This document shows, in pieces, positions 22,901-33,180 of a DNA stretch of 64,000 nucleotides. Positions within the stretch are counted from its first letter, which is position 1; every line of letters begins with the position of its first letter. The notes beneath the pieces were generated by a model. It ran no database searches. It was given only the letters and a program-made list of their open reading frames with translations, and had not been told where the DNA came from. The stretch covers positions 14,035,001-14,099,000 of the forward strand of contig LR990059.1 of NCBI GenBank assembly GCA_905147135.1, in the 5' to 3' direction. Source of the DNA: Blastobasis lacticolella. Lineage: Eukaryota; Arthropoda; Insecta; Lepidoptera; Blastobasidae. A program made the position numbers and the translations under genes.

Positions 22901-24204
22901 AAAGCTTTAGCTAGGTAGCAAGCGAAATTGACCAATAGAGACGTATTGAACGCAATCTGTTAACTTAACAAAGAGATGCTGACGGCAATGTAAGAATGCG
23001 TAGTAACGCTACTTAAACAAATAATGTTTGTGAATACAGGTTTAGATACGAAAACAAATTAAATGACGTTTTAGAGAGTACATCCTTGATCTTAACTATA
23101 ATTAACATAATTTTACTTTAACTTCACCGTACGCCACGAAAATGTGTAAATATGTAGTAAAAACATTAAAAAGTCTTAAGTACACTGTAAAATACGAGTA
23201 CGTAATACCAAATACGTAGCATCCTACCATAAAACGGAAGCCCAGCCCTATACTAGACCACCAACATTACTGACCAGACAAAGGCCTCCCCCGTCCCTCC
23301 TTTCTCTTTGAAAACTTGTACAACTAGACGAAGCGCTTAGTATCTCCGAGGTCAAACGGGTTGGGTGGTTTTATCTTGTACTTTTCTCATCTCTTTGTTT
23401 CACGAAAACAGTTGATATAAAAGATTAACTTATTAGTATTCGGAGGACGGACACTGGCAACGTTGCGTGAGAAACGCATGATACTGGCTCGTGGCCCAGA
23501 GATAGTTACAATGTTACTAAAGAAGCAGAAGTAAAACTGGATGTGAATAAGACCTTTTCTATTATAACGCATATAACCAAGATTAAACTTAAGAGCTTTC
23601 AAATGCATTCAGATATAAGTACTTCTAACAAGAAGAACATACAAACCAACTAAAAAACATGTGTAAAAAGGGACATAGAATAACTTACGGCTCCTTTGAA
23701 GTTCCCAAAAGGAAAATATAATTAAAGTTACACAATACTATTGCGTGACTATATAATTTGTAAGCGACCACAAAAGTACCGTGAGATTATCTTGAAACAT
23801 GAATTTCCGACTTCAACATAAAAGTGTCTAAAAAGACAATATGCGTAATATAATTAACACTCTCCAGCAAAGTGGTAAGACAACATTCTAACTTTGTGTG
23901 CTCGTATGAAGAAGCAAGTATACACACGATAAGAAGATTTGGTATGATACAGTAATACATTCTTCCAATGAATATGTTTACTCTAAAGTACGTACCCACC
24001 TTTTTAGTGTTGTATTGATAAAGTAACACTGTAATGTGAAAAAAAAATACTAAAATTTACTATATTAGTTTGGTTGCTTAGTAGCACAGCCGGCTTATTT
24101 TTAAATATATGGTTTGACTTAAGTAACTTTTGAGATTATAGCAAAACTCTCGGCTAATGTGGAGAAGCTTAAGGCTTACTTACTTACTCTATCTGTTATT
24201 GAAA
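19921..24204. other. No gene confirmed; one exon-like frame at 20093-20317 (-)
   Basis: This 4.3-kb stretch is mostly unassigned. On the minus strand 20317-20093 is open and includes KFETESDTGVILTVCGRDMK followed by a hydrophobic run, with TTTCTTTGTTCACAG/GT and CTTG/GTAAGTGA splice-like signals. On the plus strand 21655-21705 resembles LINE codons at 9250-9299. Neither is enough to call a gene. Confidence 0.3.
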
Positions 24205-24288
24205 GCCTCATTAAAATCCATTGCGTAGTAAAATATCTAAGCGTACATACGTACAGACGGCTGGAACTTGTTTTATACTAAGTATAGA
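24205..24288 (+). mobile_element. Helitron-like fragment
   Basis: It carries AAAATCCATTGCGTAGTAAA and ATCTAAGCGTACATACGTAC followed by CAGACGG and TTTTATACTAAGTATAG, words of the non-autonomous Helitron repeats common in arthropods. Only about 85 bp remain. Confidence 0.45.
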
Positions 24289-24873
24289 AAACAAAAACAG
24301 CAGACTGGAATTACTGTCATCTAGATTTTTATTGAAGAACTAACACTAAAAGAGCAAACAACCAGTAACCAATTCATAACGAAGGAAGAGAAAATAAGCG
24401 ATCACATCCAAACGTAAGTCTGAGAACGACTCTTTGAGCTGTTGAAAGAACTCGCTGCAATAAATAAAGCGTTAACAGTAGAATGGCGACCTAATGAAAG
24501 AAATAAAGTAGCTTAATTGCTTCTCAAAGATGGATGTTGAATACATACTCTGCCTTCCTTAATATTGGTCTTTTGAGTCCTCTCCTTTATTGATCGGTAA
24601 TGGCTTCAAGTATTGATGGCCAGCGTATTCAGATAGTTCCAAGAAGAGTGAACTAGTTTATAGTCCGCATCTTGATTGGAATGCAAATAGATCAGATCGA
24701 ATGAAATAGATCAGATGATATGTCGATCGTTATTGGTAGATCATGTGACAATAACATGACTATTCAGGTCGTTGCGAAAGTTATTTTTGATGCTTTACTT
24801 TTGTAGAGAAGAAATTTGATCCTTTTTCAAACCTGCACATTCAGACGAGTGAAAGACGAGTGTTATTATGGTT

Positions 24874-25027
24874 CAATCTGGTCAGGTGCCCCTGGTAGTA
24901 GGTTCACGAAGGTCAGATGGCAGTCACTCCATTGTAGTTATCTGATTTGCCAAATCCTGGATCATAGTCAAGGTGAACCTCGGGCCCCCGTGCGCAAGTT
25001 CTCAAGCGGGACATTAACGCCAAGATT
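24874..25027 (+). mobile_element. SINE-A, 5'-truncated copy
   Basis: It runs from CAATCTGGTCAGGTGCCCC through CCAAATCCTGGATCATAGTC to GGGACATTAACGCCAAGAT. The head is missing. The 125-codon plus-strand frame that spans it is a by-product of the repeat. Confidence 0.75.
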
Positions 25028-25311
25028 TTTAAATCATGATGTACATACATATTATAACGTCACGCCATCTTCCCGTAGGGTAAAAAGATACCCATTGTTG
25101 CACCTGCTACGGTTCATAGGGCGCCCCCAAAACTTTAGTAAATTACCAGGATATATTCACCGGTTTCGATGTTCTTTTTCAAATCAATTTTGATTGTACC
25201 GATAAATGTGGTGATCTTTCATTACCAGTTACTGCAATTTGATAAATGTACTTCACTACTATGAAGCAGCAGTTATAAAAATGACAAAAGCCGTAATAAA
25301 GTTGTCCGCGT

Positions 25312-25338
25312 TTTTGTAGAACCTGTTGTTCTACAAAA
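25312..25338. repeat. 11-bp perfect hairpin
   Basis: TTTTGTAGAAC, loop CTGTT, GTTCTACAAAA. It is isolated, with no element boundaries visible around it. Confidence 0.5.
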
Positions 25339-25709
25339 CGACACGAGATGAATATATTTTATTTTATTGATTGATTTCACAAATATCGCTGTCATGACAA
25401 GACGCCATTTGCAAAAATGCGCCTTAATAATGCACCACCTAGCATCTAATATCAGATACTGTTTATTTTTAAAATAAATGTTGTTCGAAAAGGACTTGTT
25501 ACCACGGTTAGTATTGTTTTTACGTAGATATTTCGACGCAGTTTTATGCGTCATGCCCACGAGTGCATTGGTGCCACCGTGTACCTTGCTCATACATCTT
25601 GCTCCTAGCACCGTGCTCGTAAGGGCAGATATACCTGTCCACCCTCTTTATATGAAGTATAATATGTAATGAAAGTATAGTGAATAACCATGACAGTCTT
25701 AAAACTTAA

Positions 25710-26053
25710 TGTAATAATAATAATATGGTTGGACAAATTCACACAGCGCCATCTAGCGGATCTTTATTTATTTGTACTCATCTGTACAAATAAATAATTG
25801 GAATTTTCAAATTTTTTATATGTGTCCAAATCGGACCTACGGAAAGAACATCGGTGGTCTGAATCGATCCATTCCAAAAGGTACTTTCGGCTATACGCAC
25901 CGCTCCAACCACTGCGGTGCGAATGGTCCCATTCGGAAACAGTATTTGGATGATTCGCACCGCGGTTCGAATAGCTCATGGTGCTACACGACTAAAGACC
26001 CCATCTAGCCTCAAAGGAAGCTAAGTTTGTATTATGGGTGTTAGATAACTGAT
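25710..26053 (-). repeat. Interspersed repeat D, split by an insertion
   Basis: On the minus strand the outer parts read TATCAGTTATCTAACACCC ... CTTCCTTTGAGGCTAGATGG and CTAGATGGCGCTGTGTGAA followed by TTTGTCC. Joined at the shared CTAGATGG they line up with the uninterrupted copies at 36106-36190 and 54255-54325. Repeat D is a short non-coding moth-type repeat whose class I cannot name. Confidence 0.6.
25757..26000. mobile_element. 244-bp insertion with 8-bp target duplication
   Basis: CCATCTAG flanks it at 25749-25756 and 26001-26008. The termini CGGATCTTTA and (reverse complement) GGTCTTTAGT are weakly inverted. Inside are a 13-bp hairpin at 25765-25796 (TATTTATTTGTAC / GTACAAATAAATA) and degenerate 50-60-bp tandem units with GAATxGxxCCATTC and CGCACCGC motifs (from 25827 to 25985). 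An 8-bp duplication suggests a hAT-type non-autonomous element, but the inverted ends are poor. Confidence 0.5.
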
Positions 26054-29000
26054 AAACTACTTATATACTAAACCACTTCGGTCGTCAACTTGTATGATAT
26101 ATTATGTTTGTATTTTAAGGAGCAGGGAAGGCGGATCGCTAATACTTTCCGTAGGTAACTACTTCTCAGTTTTATTTTGAGTGTTAATTAAAGTTCGATC
26201 ATTCACTGCTCCATAAAATTTGTTTAATATCAAATGCAAACATTACAAAAACACGATACGTAACACCCGACTACTTGATAAAAACACTTTCCAATTAAAA
26301 AACAAATTGATCAATCAAATGTTAGCCATTAGTTAGCTGTAAAAGATATATTACTTCATCAATTCGTGCTTCTTAATGATTATAACGTAGAAAAGTTCAA
26401 GAATAATACTAATAAGAAATATGAATTTACAACCTACCATTTATGTAGCAAACTGTACCAATTAGGAATGTTTGCTAATAAATTTCTGTCTATCCATACA
26501 TTTAATATTAAATGAAGTACTTTAGTTGCCATCTTATGTGTATAAATCATTTTTTTTATTTTGAACAATTTTTATTACCTTAATATGTAAACGCCTATGG
26601 ATTTTAGTATTGTCAAAATAAATCATGTCTATGTCTATGTACTTAAAGTACAATTAGTAACAATTGTAAATATTAATTTTCGGCTATTCTCGAAAAAAAT
26701 TACTATAACTTCAATAGGCTTGTCAGAATAATATTTTGAACATATAAGGACCTAATACCGCGCCTTGAGCGACCCCGAAATGGATATCTAAAAGTGTCTG
26801 GAAAGGTTCTAGATGCGTCCAAAACGAGCGCGGTGGAGGAGCGACGTGAATAATTTCATAGTCCATTACAAATATGCTCTGTGTGGCTGCGATCGCCGGC
26901 AGCTAACCGCACGTGCAGTCACGAATTCACGTTGATGTCTGAATTTGTATATCTGGATGTGCCTGACTGCCTGTTAAGATAATAAGAGAGAATATTATTA
27001 TTTTAACGTTATATTGAATTGTTTTAGCTTTTATGATTACCTAGGTGTTAAGTACTTATCTAAATCTTTATGAGGATTTCTACCGGTAGGTTTATATGCA
27101 TTATAGTAATCGAGCTGTTGTATATTCTAATAATACTTACATATTATAGTGAAGTAAAACCGAGAAAATCCGTGCGAAATCGGAGCGGGTCGCTAATTTG
27201 TTATAAAATTATAATGATGACATTATGACACTGATGGACATAAACTTGCTTTTTATCGTAAGATATACAAATTACTGCTATCCATTTCCTGGTCTGGTCC
27301 ATTTTAAGGTCTTCGACAGTCTGACCCTACAAATCATTAGGCAGCAGCTTAAGGTGTTGAAACTTTCATTCTAGCGGACACCTTGCGGTCAATATGGCAT
27401 AAACGCATTTCATAATTTATTCTTTTCTTTCCTCTTTGAACCTCTTCTTTTCTTTATAATGTTTTTAACAGTATTGTAAAGTACACGTAGATAATAAATA
27501 AACTATTAATTTTTTTTAGCCATCTTAGAAGCCGAATGAAATTCTAAACCAAGCTTTTAGATACTTGTTGGTCACTAATTTTGCACATTTATTGCTTTCA
27601 CAAAAGGCTTAATATCTCATTACCGACTACAGCCAAAATGGTATTCGAATAAACCAAAATTTATTTACACGATGATTAACAACACAATTTAAAATTCGCT
27701 ACGAATATTATAATGAGCATTTTCGACTGGTTTTGTAAGGCTCATAATTATTCGAGATGACCATTCAAGTAAGACCTGTGATGGTTCACTGAACTTGATT
27801 ATCTCGATTATTTTAGACTTTTAATTATAAAAAGCAGGGGTCACAAAATATTAGCCATGAGATTATTATCAGTACAACTTATAAAGTAGGTATTTAATTG
27901 AAACATGATAGCGTTCTACTTAAGCATGCCGATTTGAAAATTCAGAGGCATAAAGATTCGTAATTTATGAGTATTTGTATGGATGTCGCCATATCAAATG
28001 TGTATGTTAAAATATTGTTTAATTTATTTTATGCGTGGCTTAAGCTTTGATGGTGTATCTGCGGATCTTTTCAGATGTAGATATAAACTTGTTTTTTTAT
28101 GCCATCGTATATTTTGATTAGGTTTGAGTTCGCCATGAAATGTTATATTAAATAAATACATTTGTTATTTTTTGGAATATACAATCCATATCATTGTATT
28201 TAAAAGCATAAGACATAAATACGCATTAAAATTGAAAACATCCATAAGAAAAATAGAACAAATCTTCAAACAGTGAAACTAAAAAATATAAATTCATCTC
28301 ACTGACAAACTCACGAAATTCACACAGTGTAATTCACAAAGGGCAAGTCTACCGAATGATTCGATTACCGAATTTACACACGCCAGAGTTTCTATATAAA
28401 TGTTAATGTAACCATTTCGAATTTTATCTCCTGCCTCTGCCATTAGAGTTGGTATTGAAAATTCATAACTTAGTGAACGTAGCTCTGTAACGACCCTACG
28501 TTTGAGGAGATAAGGATGTGTGCAATTTACTTTATACCTCTTGAGAGAGAATCCCGTGGAGTAAGCTCGTGACTATAGGACAAACTAGGACTTGAAGTAC
28601 CAAATAAAATGTCAATTTTGTCTTTCTAAAATTAGGTAGGAATCATTTAGAAAAAGAAGTTGAAGTACCTTCCTTGTAGTCGGTCTGTATACAAGTACTA
28701 ATGTTTAATGTGGCTATGTGCTGCTCAAATCCAACAGTAGACTATTATGGGCTCTCGATGATGGTGATGATGATGCATTATGTGTTGTTACGATTAAGGC
28801 AAGATAAGAAAATAAAATTAAACACTAGCAGGCGTAATAGATGGTGGTCTGATTTCATCAAGATTAGAAGGCAGAAAAAATATATATACAACATAATGTA
28901 CGGATATTGTTTTCAATCATGAATTTCAATTTCCGGGACAATTTAGAGTAGGATTTTTTACATTTTTTATATTAAGTTTGCAATATTTAGGTTGATGTTT

Positions 29001-29811
29001 CCTTAACATCGTTGATTTTGATTCGTTCGCACGTATCTACTATCTAAGGAATTACTTTAAATGCTTTTCCTGTCTCTAATCAGCAATCTTCCAATTCGAC
29101 CCTTTTACTTTTCCACCTCCACAATTCGAAAGGGCCGGGAAAACAGAAATGGCTCCAACAAAGCTTTATCGATACGCACTTTAGCTTTAACAAGTCTTCA
29201 CATGGGCTCTTTCCAGTAAATAAGAACCGTAGATATCAACATTGCTGTCTGGCTGATTGCGTCTTCGCTGAAAACTGAATGGTGATGGTGATTGGGGAAA
29301 GCATTACTGAGCTGGTCGTAGGGCAAAAAGGGATGGCGCACAGTCGCAGTTGTGATAAAATTTTAGTAGAATTGCTACGAAGATTCGCGTTATAGTTGGT
29401 ACATGTTTACTTTATTGAATAGTTAAAGTTTATGGTAATAGGAGCTGAAATAACGCACCTATCAATTTCAAATTAAGTTTCGAAAATTTTATCAGAACCT
29501 TCAAACTCAATTTTCGAATTCAAAGTTTCGAACTCTAATTACTAATCTAAGTATCTGAGACTTTCAGCTGGACATAATAAAGTGAAGTCGCTGGAAAAGG
29601 AAGGAATTAACCCAGTTCTCAATTTTCCGCTGGAAAAAGACTAAACAGAACTATAACTTTTAAATAAAAGAGACGTAACTTTTATCGCTTCCACGGAGAC
29701 TGTGATAGTGCTAACAAAAGAAAGAGCAGTAACGCCATTAGGGACTGCAATGAAATGATTCCAGATATAATATTTCTTTTCACACTTCCTAATGCTGTAT
29801 CCAGTTATTTA
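26054..29811. other. No gene seen
   Basis: A long AT-rich stretch in which I recognise nothing. The part 26755-26950 is CpG-richer and partly open but matches no family. Short GAT and ATG simple repeats occur near 28757 and 29281. Confidence 0.3.
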
Positions 29812-30130
29812 TTATTAACGACCTCGTGCATTAATCGCTTTGCAGTGATCGTAAAAAGGTTTTGTGCAAACTTCCTCCTCCTTTCTTCATGGATGTATAA
29901 CTGACGATAATTATAATATTTGCTACAATCATAATAATTATGTATTGTCCGATATAGTATATAGCAGATATTGTGCGCGACTTCTTCAGCATAAAATTCA
30001 TTTACCTCCATTGAGTTTTTGTCTATCAAAAATAAAATTCTGTCTGTTAAGTACTTTTTCAAGTGCAAGAGTATCAAACATGCTACCGAGCATCTAACCT
30101 TAAAAACTTTCGCATATAAGGATTTAGTAT
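29812..30130 (-). other. Unidentified open frame (about 105 codons)
   Basis: The minus strand is open from 30130 into the stop at 29805. It includes KNSMEVNEFYAEEVAHNIC and HEERRRKFAQNLFTITAKR and ends EVVNNK, followed by an AATAAATAA. The ATG at 30146 lies in the SINE junction, so any native start would be the internal Met of SMEVNEF. I know no family with this sequence. It may be chance in AT-rich DNA. Confidence 0.2.
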
Positions 30131-30143
30131 GTCGTTTTTGGTT

Positions 30144-30474
30144 CATATGAGCATCGTTGGGCGAGTGGTTAATATATCCGATTCATAAGCGAGAAGTACG
30201 GGATCCACTGCGGCCTTGTACCAATGACTCTTTTTTTAATGATGTACATTAGTTGAATAATAACCGATGTCCTTACGGTGAAGGAAAGCATCGTGATGAA
30301 ACCTCCACATTCAGGCGACTGAATGTGTAACCATGATCCAATCTGGTCAGCTCCCCTTGGTAGTAGGGTCACGGAGGTCAAAGGCAGTCGCTCCACTGTA
30401 ATTATCTGATCATGGTCGAGGCGGACCCCGGGCCCACGTGCGCGAGAGCACAAACGGGACATTAACGCCGGGAT
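30144..30474 (+). mobile_element. SINE-A, full length with target duplication
   Basis: 331 bp from the tRNA-like head (TTGGGCGAGTGGTTAATATA; the B box has decayed to GGGATCCACTG) to GGGACATTAACGCCGGGAT. GTCGTTTTTGGTT precedes it (30131-30143) and GTCGTTCATGGTT follows (30475-30487), a 13-bp duplication with two differences that fixes the ends. The 157-codon minus-strand frame across it is antisense SINE. Confidence 0.8.
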
Positions 30475-31023
30475 GTCGTTCATGGTTAAATTCAGTTTAA
30501 CATTAATGTACCTATAAACCTCTGAGATCGATTTCCAATTACACAATAAATTAAAAACACCGAGTGAATGTAAGGCTAAGCGATCATCAGTCCAAATTGC
30601 TAACGCTATAACGCGTAATGGGTTGAAACACTTCGCTTGCAATTAAAGAATCATTTGAAAGCATGCAAAGAAGATTGGAAATCAAGTTTCAAGCATATCG
30701 AAGATAATGTCTCAATCAATCTGAAAGCTTTTAAAACTGTGTACTAAATTGCTTTGCCGTCAAAAAGAAGCTTATATAATAAGCACGTATACCACACGCA
30801 TAAGTGATATTACTTACACCGGCATGTTCAAGACCTTGTCGGTATCCTAGTGCGAAAATTGGTCGTCATTTATAACTATAACAAAATTGGTTCGCAAAGT
30901 TCAAAGACTGACAAAGTACCAGGGAAATTACTATTAGAAATTGAATAGCATGCTTTATTGCACCTTCATGCTTAAATTCTGACCGCGCTATAGATAACTA
31001 ACCGTTAATAGCAATAAATGCAT

Positions 31024-31602
31024 CTATCTAGTGCGAAGGCGTTTTAAGACCGATCCGATTGGAGTATTCGGTTGGCAAATTGGATTAGCTATCGACCATA
31101 GCGGTACCCGTATAGCATCAATAAGTGTTTCCGGCTTTGGTTCGTCCGTAAAATTTTCACTAGGGAAAAGTATGCTACAGTTCTGCAAAAATTCTTGTAA
31201 CGTTCTCCCTAATTTTATTTATAACAAGCCAACATTATCGTCTTTGTGTCTTTACCAGCTACTGTCACTGTCTGCTTTCTTACTCATTCTTCTCCGCTTC
31301 GCCTTTTCTTCGGCATCATCGCGTCGTAAGGAATTGTCTCCCGTATCCGACTCAGCGATGTCAATTAATCGATTACAAGTACTCATATTGTCAATTAATT
31401 AGTGAATGACAAGTTTTGGGTATATGACTTCATACTCTCTTGACCTATTGGATCTGTTAGCTTTTTTAAAGTTTGACTTAAAATTATCTTGTATGATGAA
31501 ACCATCAAATATTTCACCGCCAAACCGCGCTAACATAAAACATTATATGAATCCTATCGACTCTAACATTTTAATTTCTTCTTTTAATGTCCGTACGAAG
31601 CT
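31024..31602 (-). pseudogene. Decayed protein-coding gene, family unknown
   Basis: One minus-strand frame runs 193 codons with four internal TAA stops and a final TAG at 31026-31024. The text between stops is protein-like throughout: TLKEEIKMLESIGFI, then MLARFGGEIFDGFIIQDNF and REYEVIYPKLVIH, then MSTCNRLIDIAESD and an acidic/basic stretch (RRDDAEEKAKRRRMSKK, a possible nuclear-localisation run), then RTLQEFLQNCSILFPS, ENFTDEPKPETLIDAIRVP and TPIGSVLKRLRTR. Neighbouring frames upstream (31608-31740) continue in the same style (DSIILRLDSNYAVAF; FGSRYPRVYKASYGH), implying a frameshift. AATAAA lies 65 bp past the stop (30959-30954). I do not recognise the family. It could be a transposon gene, a processed pseudogene or a decayed host gene. 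The two plus-strand frames here are shadows. Confidence 0.5.
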
Positions 31603-31740
31603 TTATAAACACGCGGGTAACGTGATCCGAAATCAAATTAGAATGCAACCGCGTAATTGCTATCAAGTCTCAGTATAATTGAGTCTTGGCTGTAGCTGTT
31701 TCAATAGCACATAGAAAAAGGGTGGCAAGGTGGGTAGTTT

Positions 31741-32469
31741 GAAAGTTGTCTGGAGTTATAAATTTTCCACCGAGCTAGCTATCAGCGTGGGCTCCAATAC
31801 TAATGAATGAGCATTCGCGTTATAGAGCAATTACCCGGCTCTGGATTTGCATAATACAGAGCGTGGTTTTGATGCGTTCTGCGGTCGAGGAGAATTAAAA
31901 TGGCTGCCAATGGCGCAAGGATATAGCAGTACTTTTTAGTAGAAGCATATAAATGTTAAATTATTTCTGCTTTTCTATTATTTATTTCTTGGATTTCTTT
32001 TTGCCCATTTTCTGGCCTACCTGACATAAGTCACCTTGTAGGAAGTCGTTGATTTTTAGGATTCCGTAGTAAACCAAGGAACCTATATTCTAGTACAAAA
32101 TTAGAAACCATTAGAGTAATTAGGTCAAACAAACTCCAACGCGACCAACAAACGGCTTCGAAAAATAGTAAAATGGAAGATCGAATTGAAACGCTACGAT
32201 GCGATGTTTAAAATAAACGGGAATGCGAAGGAAGTGTCTATTAACACATCCTCATTAGAACCAGCTTTAATGAAAAGGGCTACTCAATAAAATTCCATAG
32301 AATTCGTATGAATAGAATGACTCGGAAACTGTTGGGTTGGGTGTGTTCTTTGAGTCGGGTCCGTCCATCCGAAATATGGTAAAATGTGTTTTCTGAAGGC
32401 TGGACTTTTCGATAGCATTTAAATGTTCACCGTAATGGTGGATTACGTATTTTGACATTTACCTATAGC
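31741..32469. other. No gene seen
   Basis: AT-rich sequence without repeats or frames that I can assign. Confidence 0.3.
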
Positions 32470-32678
32470 TAGATTAGTATAAAACAAAGCCGTCTGTATG
32501 TATATGTACCTATGTATGTAGGTATCTATGTACGCTTAGATCTCTAAAACTACGCAACGGATTTCAATGCGGTTTTCAACAACAGAAAGTGATTCATAAG
32601 GACGGTTTATAAGCCAGAAAAAAAGATTGGTAGGGGTAAAGTAGGTGTACGAGTACGAAGTCGCACTGCGTCCACTAG
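32470..32678 (+). mobile_element. Helitron-like non-autonomous element, 3' part
   Basis: Begins in ATGTA-rich sequence (CTAGATTAGTATAAAACAAA) and contains ACTACGCAACGGATTTCAAT and GCGGTTTT, then GGTTTATAA, GGTAGGGGTAAAG, AAGTCGCACTGCG and terminal CTAG before T (32675-32678). It aligns with 2785-2938. Confidence 0.6.
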
Positions 32679-32904
32679 TTTATTATGCGTTAACTGTTTT
32701 TTGTACACATTAAGAAAACAGAAAACGTTATTAAAAAGTAATAGAGGACACAACACTTTACGTCACTTTACATTAACCTTAAATCTTTTAATTGGAATTC
32801 ACATTGATCTTATCTTTCTTCTTCAAGGTTCTTCAAGGTTTGTTATTATTGTTATAAAGGAATTCGGTGAATTTAAATAAGTATGTTTTAAAGTATTTTT
32901 AAAT

Positions 32905-33180
32905 TATTCATCATCATTATCATATCAGCCGAATGGCGCCTAATGCTGGACATAGGCCTCCCCCAGAGTTCTCCACAAAGACCGCATGCAGCTGGTACCT
33001 GCGATCTTTACCAAGCCGTCGGTCCACGTTGTGGCAGGCCTACCCACGCTGCATCTTCCGGTACGTGGTCGCCAGTAGTCGCCACTCGAGAACTTTACTA
33101 CCCCATTGGCTGTTCTTCGAGCTATGTGCCCTGCCACTGCTATTTAGCCTAGCAATTCTTGCGGCTGTCCCCGGGCTCGG
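32905..33180 (-). mobile_element. RTE-like LINE C-terminus and GATGAT tail
   Basis: Minus-strand codons 33137-32940 read MAGHIARRTANG, then WRPRTGRCSVGRP, WTDGLVKIAGTS and SLWRTLGEAYVQH, stop. WAGHIAR, WxPRTGRRSVGRPxxRWTDDLV and W(R)xLGEAYVQ are the hallmark C-terminal motifs of RTE-clade reverse transcriptases in insects. The expected KWQW just upstream is out of frame, and a few residues before SLWRTL are deleted, so it is dead. It ends in (ATG)n-like tail sequence at 32905-32920. Confidence 0.8.

Noticed and set aside
24816..25193. 125-codon plus-strand frame
   Set aside because: Most of it is SINE-A sequence.
30169..30642. 157-codon minus-strand open frame
   Set aside because: It runs antisense through a SINE-A copy. 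Its LMSRLCSRARGPG text recurs in antisense of the copies at 19160 and 54832, so it is a repeat artefact.
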